From NCBI GenBank assembly GCA_905210385.1, contig CAJLWS010000112.1:1-5384 (forward strand): a DNA stretch of 5,384 nucleotides, in the 5' to 3' direction. The notes below the pieces were generated by a model. That model made no database searches, was not told the DNA's origin, and was given only the letters and a program-made list of their open reading frames with translations. Within the stretch, counting starts at the first letter, position 1. The number at the start of each line of letters is the position of its first letter. Shown here in pieces: positions 1 through 5,020 of this stretch. Both the position numbers and the translations under genes were made by a program. The stretch is from an uncultured Eubacteriales bacterium. GTDB lineage: Bacteria > Bacillota > Clostridia > Oscillospirales > Oscillospiraceae.

Positions 1-19
1 CATCGGCCACTGGCCGATG
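1..19. repeat. Perfect 9-bp palindrome, possible terminator stem after the lipoprotein gene
   Basis: CATCGGCCA and TGGCCGATG are exact reverse complements around one central C, so about 7 bp of stem can form with a 5-nt loop. It lies 29 bp past the stop of the minus-strand DUF3048 gene, where a rho-independent terminator would be expected. Whether a U-run follows on that strand cannot be seen, because the window ends there. It could also be an operator or repeat belonging to whatever lies to the left. Confidence 0.4.
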
Positions 20-48
20 GGGGATGTTTTGCATGGAAGGGGGGATTT

Positions 49-1134
49 TTATTCCACAGTGATCTCCCGGGTGGTGGGGATGATGCACACATAGCTCTTG
101 CCTGCTCCCAGGGACAGGGGCTGGCCGTCCTGGGTGAAGTAGCGCAGCTGGTCCTGGGCCCCGCCCTTGGACCAGGTGATGGGGATGAGCTGACCGCCGC
201 AGGCGTACCACCCCTCTCCCTCGGACAGGTCCACGCTCAGCCGTCCGTCATTGTCCACCACGGTGCAGGTGGTCTGGAGGATCAGCAGGTTGGTGACCCC
301 CACCTGGGAGTTGTCGTTGCCGTCGAGGTAAGGTTCCCCATACTCCTCAGCTAGGTACAGGCCGGAGTCGCTGTCATAGCGGAACACCCCGGTCTTGTAG
401 CTGGAGAAGGGGACGGTAACCACGCTGGCGTTCTCTCCTCCGGCGGGGGTGCCGTCGGCCAGGAAGGTCATCTCGTAGGTATATCTCTCTCGGTGAGCCC
501 CCAAAACACCGTCCTCTGCCAGGATGGTGGAGATGGCCTCCCCTGAGGTGAGCAGGGAATGCTCGTAGGCGTAGTAGTGCCCTTCGATCCGCTCCCGGTC
601 CCGCCAGAACATGCCATTGTCGGCATAGGAATAGACACCGTTTACCCCGTCCACGGTGACCGCACCCTGGCTCTGCTTGGCGGAGTAGAACTCGGGGCTG
701 CCTCCAGCGTGGATATACACCGCATCGTGGCCCTGGGCCAGCTGCCAGTAGTACAGCCGGGCGGAGCGCACCGCGCCGATGAGACCTACCTGGGAGGGGT
801 CCTGATATACCGCCAGCATCCGGGTGATCCCTCCTTCTGCCAGTACCTCGTAGATAATGTCTGCCTGGCCGTTGCCCTGCTGGGGCAGGGCCTGCTGCAG
901 GTTGTTGAGCATGACGGCCACCGGCTTGATGCCGGACAGGTCGGTCTCGCAGGGCAGGCCGGTGAGGGGGTTGGTGAAGGTGGGGGTGGGCTCAGGCGTG
1001 GGAGTGGGCTGAACGGTGACTTGGGGGGAACCTGAGGGCTCCGGTGTGGGCAGCGGTCCGTCCCCGGCTGCGTGGCAGCCGGCCAGGAGCAGCAGGATGA
1101 ACAGGATAGTCAGAAGGGCAGTGACGCGTCTCAT
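49..1134 (-). CDS. DUF3048 (YerB-like) lipoprotein
   Basis: Predicted extracytoplasmic lipoprotein of 361 aa. Residues 1-19 form a lipoprotein signal peptide (two Arg, then a long Leu/Ile stretch) ending in the lipobox LLAG with Cys20 as lipid attachment site. Residues 29-54 are a Pro/Thr-rich spacer. The globular part follows from NPLTGLP (55-61), with family-typical segments KPVAVMLNN (70-78), ADIIYEVLAEGG (91-102), IGAVRSAR (119-126) and FWRD (176-179); the C-terminal third fits the second DUF3048 domain. The length matches the family (about 340-380 aa). The start at 1134 is chosen over an ATG nine codons upstream because GAGGAGG (complement of 1143-1149) sits 8 nt before it and the signal peptide begins there. 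The family, with Bacillus subtilis YerB as its known member, has no established biochemical function. The gene is transcribed alone, divergently from the kinase. Confidence 0.9.
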   Translation of the reverse strand: MRRVTALLTILFILLLLAGCHAAGDGPLPTPEPSGSPQVTVQPTPTPEPTPTFTNPLTGLPCETDLSGIKPVAVMLNNLQQALPQQGNGQADIIYEVLAEGGITRMLAVYQDPSQVGLIGAVRSARLYYWQLAQGHDAVYIHAGGSPEFYSAKQSQGAVTVDGVNGVYSYADNGMFWRDRERIEGHYYAYEHSLLTSGEAISTILAEDGVLGAHRERYTYEMTFLADGTPAGGENASVVTVPFSSYKTGVFRYDSDSGLYLAEEYGEPYLDGNDNSQVGVTNLLILQTTCTVVDNDGRLSVDLSEGEGWYACGGQLIPITWSKGGAQDQLRYFTQDGQPLSLGAGKSYVCIIPTTREITVE

Positions 1135-1162
1135 GGCAATCGCCTCCTCAGTGATTGACACC

Positions 1163-1191
1163 AGTATACCAAGTTTGTCGAGAAGTGTAAA
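1163..1191 (-). promoter_or_regulatory. Sigma-A promoter for the DUF3048 lipoprotein
   Basis: On the minus strand TTTACA (complement of 1186-1191) is followed by exactly 17 nt and then TATACT (complement of 1163-1168). Each hexamer differs from consensus by one base. Transcription would begin near 1156, giving a leader of about 22 nt that contains the GAGGAGG ribosome binding site. It is back to back with the kinase promoter, with 23 bp between the two -35 boxes. Confidence 0.7.
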
Positions 1192-1214
1192 CCTGGGTCG
1201 AAGAAATTTCGGGA

Positions 1215-1243
1215 TTGCAATCCAAAGCCGGGTTGGATATAAT
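1215..1243 (+). promoter_or_regulatory. Sigma-A promoter for the pyridoxal kinase
   Basis: TTGCAA at 1215-1220 is followed by a 17-nt spacer and a perfect TATAAT at 1238-1243. The start of transcription would be near 1250, about 53 nt before the kinase ATG. The leader shows no obvious riboswitch fold. No dyad overlaps the promoter, so it is probably constitutive or regulated by something not visible here. Confidence 0.75.
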
Positions 1244-1303
1244 CATATGCTGAACATGGAACTTCAGGTCAGGACTCCGGAATGCGGCGAGGGGGAAAAG
1301 TGC

Positions 1304-2131
1304 ATGGAGAACATCCACCGGGTAGCGGCGGTCCACGATCTATCCTGCTTTGGGCGGTGCTCCCTGGCGGTAATCCTGCCGGTGCTGTCCGCTATGGGCG
1401 TTCAGGCCTGTCCTTTGCCCACGGCAGTGCTCTCCACCCACACTGGAGGATTCGGCCCTGTGGCGCGTACGGAGCTGGCCGGGCAGCTGCGGGGGACGTT
1501 AGAGCACTGGGAGGGGCTGGGCCTCACCTTTGACGGGGTGTACACCGGCTACCTCTCCTCCCCAGAGCAGGCTCGGCTGGCCCTGGAGGCGGTGGAGCGG
1601 CTGAAGAAGCCGGGCGGGCTGGCCCTGGTGGATCCGGTGCTGGGGGATAATGGGCGGCTGTACCGCTCCGTCACCCCGGAGCTGGTGGCCGCCATGAGGG
1701 AGCTGTGCCGGAGGGTCGATGTAATTACCCCCAACCTGACCGAGGCGGCGGCATTGCTGGAGTGTGAACTGGAGGGACTGCCGGAGGATGGACGGGAGCT
1801 GGCCCGCCTGCTGTCCGCAGGGGGGATGCGCAGCGTGGTGGTCACCGGGGTGTCCCCGAAGCCCGGGACCGTTGGGGCGGCCTGGTATGACCGGGGGAAC
1901 GGCCGGGCGGGCTGCTGGGCCGGAGAGAAGATCCCAGGAGAGTACCCGGGCACCGGCGACCTGTTTTCCTCGGTGTTGACCGGCAGCCTGATCTGCGGAG
2001 ATAGCCTGGAATCCGGCGCAGTCCGGGCGGCGGACTTTGTCCGGCGGTGCGCGGCCCACACCCGGGACCTGGGTGCCCCAGCCCGGGAGGGCGTGGCCTT
2101 CGAACCCCTGCTGGGGTGGCTGATTCCCTGA
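1304..2131 (+). CDS. pdxY: Pyridoxal/pyridoxamine kinase (PdxY/PdxK family)
   Basis: Predicted cytosolic ATP-dependent kinase that phosphorylates the 5'-hydroxyl of vitamin B6 vitamers in the PLP salvage pathway. The 275-aa length is typical of PdxY-like ribokinase-fold enzymes. Visible family segments are VHDLSCFGRCSL (10-21), THTGGFGP (45-52) at the substrate site, DPVLGDNG (110-117), TPNLTEA (142-148), the TG of VVVTGV (178-183), and GTGDLF (216-221), which is the anion-hole motif with catalytic Asp219. The start at 1304 is chosen because GCGAGGGGG (1287-1295) precedes it at suitable spacing and the conserved fold starts right there; the open frame runs about 290 bp further upstream but crosses the promoters and the divergent gene. 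The HDLSCFGRCSL style is typical of clostridial 'pyridoxamine kinase' members. The family is clear; preference for pyridoxal or pyridoxamine cannot be read from the sequence. Confidence 0.9.
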   Translation: MENIHRVAAVHDLSCFGRCSLAVILPVLSAMGVQACPLPTAVLSTHTGGFGPVARTELAGQLRGTLEHWEGLGLTFDGVYTGYLSSPEQARLALEAVERLKKPGGLALVDPVLGDNGRLYRSVTPELVAAMRELCRRVDVITPNLTEAAALLECELEGLPEDGRELARLLSAGGMRSVVVTGVSPKPGTVGAAWYDRGNGRAGCWAGEKIPGEYPGTGDLFSSVLTGSLICGDSLESGAVRAADFVRRCAAHTRDLGAPAREGVAFEPLLGWLIP

Positions 2132-2201
2132 GGGCGGGCCCGTTCCTTTCCTATGCAGGAGGGGGACGGGCTATGACCGATCTGGGACTTGCGAGGATAA
2201 G

Positions 2202-2261
2202 ATGCGGTGGCTTGACTTCAACCGGGACGGAGAGATTTGTCCCGCCGAGACTGATGGATAG
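2202..2261 (+). CDS. Candidate 19-residue EF-hand microprotein, or remnant of an EF-hand protein
   Basis: In the kinase-to-MetH-like gap, an ATG at 2202 opens a 19-codon frame, MRWLDFNRDGEICPAETDG. Residues 5-16 (DFNRDGEICPAE) match all key positions of the 12-residue calcium-binding EF-hand loop: D1, N3, D5, G6, I8, E12. A short GAGGA (2193-2197) lies 4 nt upstream. Small proteins of Oscillospiraceae often begin with a similar 'DFNGDGK' loop but continue much further, so this may be a cut-down relative or a relic. The frame stays open upstream to the kinase stop without another good start. Its stop overlaps the GGAG that serves the next gene, as in a coupled operon. CGGGAC (2223-2228) and GTCCCG (2239-2244) can form a small hairpin within it. 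Expression is unproven. Confidence 0.35.
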   Translation: MRWLDFNRDGEICPAETDG

Positions 2262-2273
2262 GAGCGCGTAATC

Positions 2274-3068
2274 ATGGATGAAACGGTACCCTTATTCCAA
2301 CAGGTGTTGGGACCGCTGGGGCTGGATGTGGTTCCGGCGGAGGAGCATACCTTCGAAGAACTGGTAGAGGCCTACCGCCTCCGGCTGAGGCCGGAAGGAG
2401 AGGGGCCTGTGCACATCAACTGCATGATCACCATGGCCGAGTGCCGGGCCGCCATGCTGGCAGCGTCGGAGAGCGGACTGCCCGCCCCCTGGGTGTCCTG
2501 GGCCTGTGATGAGGACGGGGAGTCGGTGACGAGAGTGCACATGCTGGCTGCCCTGTTCGTGGCGGAGGGCATGGGGGCGGCGGCCTTCGGCCTGAACTGC
2601 CGGCCAAAGCTGGCGAGAGGCCTGCTGGCGCAGCTTGCGGGTTACGCCCGGATTCCGCTGTTTTTCTGCTGGGATGGAGAGATTGTCTTGTATCCCTATG
2701 CGCCTGGCCCTCAGGACCCGGATGTGATTCCCTGCGCCAATAGTACCGCCCCCTGCTTCCTCACCCGGACCATCGACGTGGGGGAGGAGCTGGAGTGCGG
2801 GCCAGACCTGCTGGAGGACATCATCCAGGCAGAGGACGACCCGGTGGGGGCGGTGAAGATCGCCATTCTGGACCGGGATGACGTGGACATCTTCGCCCAG
2901 CACCAGTATGCCGTGCGCAAGGCCCTGTGCCTGTGGTCCGACGTGCCCGAGCTGCTGGAGGCGGCCCTGCGGGTGTACCAGGGCCGGGCGTTTTACGACG
3001 GAACCGGCGAGCTGGAGCCGGAAGAACTGGACCGGCTGAGCCGGAAGTATGGCCTGATCGTGCTCTGA
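2274..3068 (+). CDS. Reduced homocysteine S-methyltransferase (MetH homocysteine-domain)-like protein
   Basis: A 264-aa soluble protein that resembles only the later part of a MetH-type homocysteine-binding barrel and the region after it. EELVEAYRLRLR (28-39), MAECRAAMLAA (54-64), WVSWACDEDGES (73-84) and AAAFGLNC (102-109) line up with the barrel strands that lead to the first zinc-ligand Cys (here Cys109). The usual first 120-130 residues of the barrel are absent, and so is the GGCCGT segment carrying the other two zinc Cys. Residues 161-264 (FLTRTIDVGEELEC, LYQGRA-like VYQGRAF at 234-240, KYGLIVL at the end) resemble a C-terminal extension seen in clostridial homocysteine methyltransferase-family proteins. 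Start: ATG 2274, with GGAG (2261-2264) 9 nt before. It probably shares the kinase transcript; no promoter is seen in the gap. Methyltransferase activity is doubtful with two of three zinc ligands missing. Confidence 0.6.
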   Translation: MDETVPLFQQVLGPLGLDVVPAEEHTFEELVEAYRLRLRPEGEGPVHINCMITMAECRAAMLAASESGLPAPWVSWACDEDGESVTRVHMLAALFVAEGMGAAAFGLNCRPKLARGLLAQLAGYARIPLFFCWDGEIVLYPYAPGPQDPDVIPCANSTAPCFLTRTIDVGEELECGPDLLEDIIQAEDDPVGAVKIAILDRDDVDIFAQHQYAVRKALCLWSDVPELLEAALRVYQGRAFYDGTGELEPEELDRLSRKYGLIVL

Positions 3069-3097
3069 AAGAAAAATCAAAGTTTTTAGCGGAAAGT

Positions 3098-3130
3098 ACT
3101 TGACTGTCAAGTCTCTTGATGCCTTATCCT
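3098..3130 (+). promoter_or_regulatory. MerR-type promoter/operator with 19-bp spacer
   Basis: TTGACT (3100-3105) and TATCCT (3125-3130) are separated by 19 bp, the overlong spacing typical of promoters that MerR-family proteins untwist. Two overlapping dyads fill the region: a perfect 15-bp palindrome ACTTGAC-T-GTCAAGT (3098-3112) and TCAAG-TCT-CTTGA (3107-3119), the second lying inside the spacer. Since the next gene is a MerR-family regulator 45 bp away, autoregulation is the simple reading. A small GC hairpin (CCCCG 3146-3150, CGGGG 3155-3159) lies just before the AAGGAG ribosome binding site and could influence translation. Confidence 0.65.
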
Positions 3131-3174
3131 GACAGGAAAGAGAGCCCCCGCGGGCGGGGAAAGGAGACTGAGCT

Positions 3175-3534
3175 ATGACCATCAAGGAGCTGGAGGTGCG
3201 CACGGGAATGGTGCGGGCCAATATCCGGTATTATGAAGAAGAGGGGCTGCTCTCCCCCCGGCGGCTGGACAACGGCTACCGGGACTACGCCGAGGAGGAC
3301 GTGCGCACCCTGGAGAAGATCAAGCTGCTGCGCTCCCTCCAGCTGGACATCGGCACCATCCGGCTGCTCCAGCAGGGAAAGCTCACCCTGAAGCAGGCCA
3401 TGTTCGGCCAGCTCAACCGGAAGGTGGAGCGGGAGGGCTATCGCGGGCAGGGGGAGGTTCTGGAGGCCGTAGGAGAGAACTCGCGGTTCCGCCGCACGGT
3501 GACCCTGACCTTAGACAGGAGTGAAACACAGTGA
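3175..3534 (+). CDS. Short MerR-family transcriptional regulator
   Basis: DNA-binding regulator of 119 aa. Residues 2-21 (TIKELEVRTGMVRANIRYYE) are the MerR helix-turn-helix, followed by EEGLLSPRR (22-30) and the wing GYRDY (34-38). Residues 41-79 form the second helix pair and start of the dimerisation coiled coil. From about residue 80 the sequence no longer follows the usual MerR coiled coil; the tail (81-119, ending TVTLTLDRSETQ) is short and of unknown type, with no Cys-rich metal site and no recognisable effector domain. It may be a natural short form or a regulator whose C-terminal domain was lost. Start: ATG 3175 with AAGGAG (3161-3166) 8 nt upstream. It follows a MerR-style promoter and its TGA overlaps the GTG of the metallopeptidase by 4 nt (GTGA), so both are made from one message. 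Confidence 0.85.
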   Translation: MTIKELEVRTGMVRANIRYYEEEGLLSPRRLDNGYRDYAEEDVRTLEKIKLLRSLQLDIGTIRLLQQGKLTLKQAMFGQLNRKVEREGYRGQGEVLEAVGENSRFRRTVTLTLDRSETQ

Positions 3535-3920
3535 TATTATCCATTGACGAAGTGAACGACATTTTGGACCAGGCGGTGGAGGCCTACCCGGAGGAGCTGT
3601 TCCAGGAGCTCAACGGGGGCATCCTGCTGCTGGAGGACGCGATGCCTGACCCGGAGGCGGGGGAGGATATCTACATCATGGGGGAGTACTGCTGGGACGA
3701 GATGGGGCGGTACATCAACCTGTACTACGGATCCTTTGCCGCGGTGCTCTCCGACGAGTCCCGCCAGGTGTGGGAGGAGGAGCTGCGCTTCACCTTGCGC
3801 CACGAGCTGACCCACCATGTAGAGGGGCTGGCGGGGGAGCGCAGCCTGGAGCACAAGGACTCCGCGCAGCTGGAGGCCTTCCGCCGGGGGGAGGACTGGC
3901 CCCAGGAAGGGGAGGAATAG
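3531..3920 (+). CDS. Small zincin-like metallopeptidase (PF06262 type)
   Basis: A 129-aa cytosolic protein with no signal peptide or membrane segment. The zinc-binding motif HELTH occupies residues 91-95 (His91, Glu92 catalytic, His95), followed by the family-typical HVEGLAGERSLEHKD (96-110), in which the Glu and Asp residues are candidates for the third zinc ligand. The N-terminal half (SIDEVNDILDQAVEAYPEEL, 4-23) fits the helix that precedes the fold in 'metallopeptidase family protein' entries of about 110-135 aa, and IYIMGEY (47-53) and YINLYYGSF (61-69) fit its strands. Start is GTG at 3531 with AGGAG (3517-3521) 9 nt upstream and a 4-nt overlap with the MerR gene, so translation is coupled. 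Substrates are unknown for this family; the pairing with a MerR regulator suggests regulated production. Confidence 0.82.
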   Translation: MILSIDEVNDILDQAVEAYPEELFQELNGGILLLEDAMPDPEAGEDIYIMGEYCWDEMGRYINLYYGSFAAVLSDESRQVWEEELRFTLRHELTHHVEGLAGERSLEHKDSAQLEAFRRGEDWPQEGEE

Positions 3921-3923
3921 CCC

Positions 3924-3952
3924 TTGCGGAACGGGTCGGGAAATGGTATAAT
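3924..3952 (+). promoter_or_regulatory. Extended -10 promoter for the TSCPD gene
   Basis: TTGCGG (3924-3929), 17 nt, then TATAAT (3947-3952), with a TGG just before it giving an extended -10 (TGnTATAAT). A 6-bp inverted repeat, TCGGGA (3936-3941) and TCCCGA (3956-3961), brackets the -10 and could be an operator. The promoter starts 3 bp after the metallopeptidase stop, so the TSCPD gene can be transcribed independently of the upstream pair. Confidence 0.7.
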
Positions 3953-3984
3953 ATCTCCCGAATTTCAGGAAGGAGATCATCGCG

Positions 3985-4230
3985 ATGCAGACCATTTCTT
4001 ATCAGCCCAAGGGCGTTTGCTCCCGCCATATGGAGATCGATGTGGACAACGGCGTCATCCAGGCCGTGCGGATTGAGGGAGGATGCAGCGGCAACCTCCA
4101 GGGAATCGCGTCCCTGCTGGTGGGCATGACCCCGGAGGAGGCGGCGCGCCGTATGGAGGGCATCCACTGCGGAGCCAAAGCCACCTCCTGCCCCGACCAG
4201 CTGGCCCAAGCTTTGAAGAGCGGCCAATAA
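3985..4230 (+). CDS. TSCPD domain-containing protein (TIGR03905 type)
   Basis: An 81-aa cytosolic protein made of a single TSCPD domain; the name-giving motif TSCPD is at residues 67-71. Four cysteines (12, 34, 62, 69) sit in the conserved contexts GVCSR, GGCSGN, IHCGAK and TSCPD and could bind a metal. The same domain occurs at the C-terminus of some class II (B12-dependent) ribonucleotide reductases and as free-standing small proteins like this one in Clostridia, where the function is unknown. Start: ATG 3985, preceded by AGGAAGGAG (3967-3975) at 9 nt. It has its own extended -10 promoter and ends 14 bp before a strong hairpin, so it is probably monocistronic. Length and motifs are those expected, with no sign of damage. 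Confidence 0.9.
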   Translation: MQTISYQPKGVCSRHMEIDVDNGVIQAVRIEGGCSGNLQGIASLLVGMTPEEAARRMEGIHCGAKATSCPDQLAQALKSGQ

Positions 4231-4244
4231 TCAGCCTGACACAG

Positions 4245-4278
4245 CAAACGCCCACCGGTGAAAACCGGTGGGCGTTTG
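4245..4278. terminator. Bidirectional terminator between convergent genes
   Basis: CAAACGCCCACCGGT (4245-4259) pairs perfectly over 15 bp with ACCGGTGGGCGTTTG (4264-4278) around a GAAA tetraloop. It lies 14 bp past the stop of the TSCPD gene and 8 bp past the stop of the convergent acetyltransferase. Each strand shows only a short T tract (TTTG), so termination relies on the very stable stem. Placement between two converging stops supports use from both sides. Confidence 0.85.
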
Positions 4279-4286
4279 ACATTGCA

Positions 4287-4862
4287 TTACAGGTGTTTGA
4301 CGTACCGCAGATCCACGCAGACGGCGTCCGGGGGGAAGGGAATATCCGCGTGGGTGCCGTCCCAGGCAAAGCCGTGGCGGGCGTAGAAGCGCCTGGCCTT
4401 TTCGTTCTCCCGGAGGACGAAGACAAAGGCGTTTTGGTGGCCGGCTGCCTTCAGGCGGTTCACTGCCTCCTCGAAGAGGAGCCCGCCGTAGCCCTTCCCC
4501 CGCTCTGCCGGGTGTGTGTAAAAGGAGATGATCTCCCCCCAGCCCTGGTAAGCGTCGTTGGGAAAGGAAGAGGGCTGTCCGGCGTTGAGGTTTTTCGTCC
4601 GGGCGGGGCCGTAGTTGACGCAGGCCACCGGAGTGCTGTCCCGGTACAGGAGCAGGCCGCGGCAGCGCCCGGTTTGGTAATCTTCCCGGAACTGGTTCAC
4701 CCAGCGCGTATCGGTGATCTCCCGGGCCATGTACTCGTCGGGCACATAGCCCACATAGGTGTCCCGCCAGCCCAGGGCATGGATGAGGGACATGGCGCGG
4801 AAGTGGTCCTCGATGGTGGCATCGACGAAGTAAAGGTTTTCTGGCAAGATCATCACATCCAT
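4287..4862 (-). CDS. GNAT-family N-acetyltransferase
   Basis: Acetyl-CoA-dependent N-acyltransferase of 191 aa, substrate unknown. The acetyl-CoA pyrophosphate loop is RGKGYG (121-126) following strand IISFYTHPAE (111-120), and the family's motif B helix is NEKARRFYARHGF (153-165). The N-terminal part (FRAMSLIHALGWRDTYVGYVP, 21-41) is the usual first helix and loop of these enzymes. The ATG at 4862 is the outermost start; a second ATG three codons in (4853) is possible. Neither has a convincing ribosome binding site: the nearest purine-rich stretch, GAGG, is about 18 nt away. No good promoter is seen upstream. The upstream sequence is the hairpin-rich spacer between this gene and a duplicated 5' fragment, so the native control region may have been replaced. 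Confidence 0.88.
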   Translation of the reverse strand: MDVMILPENLYFVDATIEDHFRAMSLIHALGWRDTYVGYVPDEYMAREITDTRWVNQFREDYQTGRCRGLLLYRDSTPVACVNYGPARTKNLNAGQPSSFPNDAYQGWGEIISFYTHPAERGKGYGGLLFEEAVNRLKAAGHQNAFVFVLRENEKARRFYARHGFAWDGTHADIPFPPDAVCVDLRYVKHL

Positions 4863-4883
4863 GACATGGAATGGCGGGACACC
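4759..4883. repeat. Perfect 12-bp inverted repeats bracketing the acetyltransferase 5' end
   Basis: GGTGTCCCGCCA (4759-4770) lies inside the acetyltransferase gene at the codons for Gly31-Thr35, and its exact reverse complement TGGCGGGACACC (4872-4883) lies just upstream of the start codon. The 101 bp between them contain the first 30 codons. A related but imperfect copy (GGCGTCCCGCCG, 5019-5030) begins the second GNAT fragment. Confidence 0.6.
4761..4869. repeat. 109-bp direct repeat, copy 1 (5' end of intact acetyltransferase)
   Basis: This stretch matches 5021-5129 without any gap, at a constant offset of 260 bp, with 16 mismatches (about 85% identity by hand count). The mismatches are not spread evenly: the first 42 bp have one, the last 19 bp have none, and the middle (4803-4849) holds fifteen. 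It covers GNAT codons 1-34 plus 7 bp of upstream sequence. Confidence 0.85.
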
Positions 4884-5020
4884 TCGCGCCGGGTGGCGCG
4901 TACAAGTATTTTGCCCGCGGCAAGACCTTAACGCGGGTAAAATCTTGGCGCAAGGGCGAATTCACTTCGCCCGCGCAAGTCAAATCAATGGGATCCCCGC
5001 CCGGCGAAGCCGGGTGGGGC
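4870..5020. other. Hairpin-rich non-coding spacer between the two acetyltransferase 5' copies
   Basis: Four hairpins lie in a row: CGCGCC/GGCGCG (4885-4900); a 12-bp stem 4908-4919 with 4932-4943; GGGCGAA/TTCGCCC (4954-4972), extended outward by CTTGGCGC/GCGCAAG (4944-4979) with small bulges; and an 11-bp stem 4995-5005 with 5009-5019 around GAA. The two imperfect stems each have one non-Watson-Crick pair, and both are G-U on the plus strand but A-C on the minus strand, which favours folding as plus-strand RNA. The ends resemble imperfect terminal inverted repeats (GGCGGGACACC at 4873-4883 and GGCGTCCCGCC at 5019-5029). Candidates are a MITE-like repeat or a structured RNA. No promoter or coding frame is recognised. 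Confidence 0.5.

Noticed and set aside
1016..1303. Upstream extension of the kinase frame by 96 codons
   Set aside because: The extension covers both promoters and the antisense 5' end of the lipoprotein gene, while the conserved kinase fold and a good ribosome binding site begin at 1304.
2212..2240. TTGACT at 2212-2217 as a promoter for the MetH-like gene
   Set aside because: At 17 nt spacing the -10 would be ATTTGT, a poor match, and the sequence is inside the EF-hand frame.
2173..2271. A 32-codon frame (starting MTDLGLARIRC) with a strong AGGAGGGGG before it
   Set aside because: The upstream purine run is good, but the peptide resembles nothing I know and competes with the EF-hand frame on the same DNA. 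I could not support it as a gene, although the site could feed ribosomes to the EF-hand or MetH-like gene.
3072..3087. AAAAA...TTTTT after the MetH-like stop as a terminator
   Set aside because: The stem would be five A-T pairs with no GC, far too weak to terminate transcription.
4083..4931. Plus-strand open frame of 282 codons opposite the acetyltransferase
   Set aside because: It overlaps the TSCPD gene and runs antisense to GNAT with no start signal; it even reads through the strong terminator hairpin.
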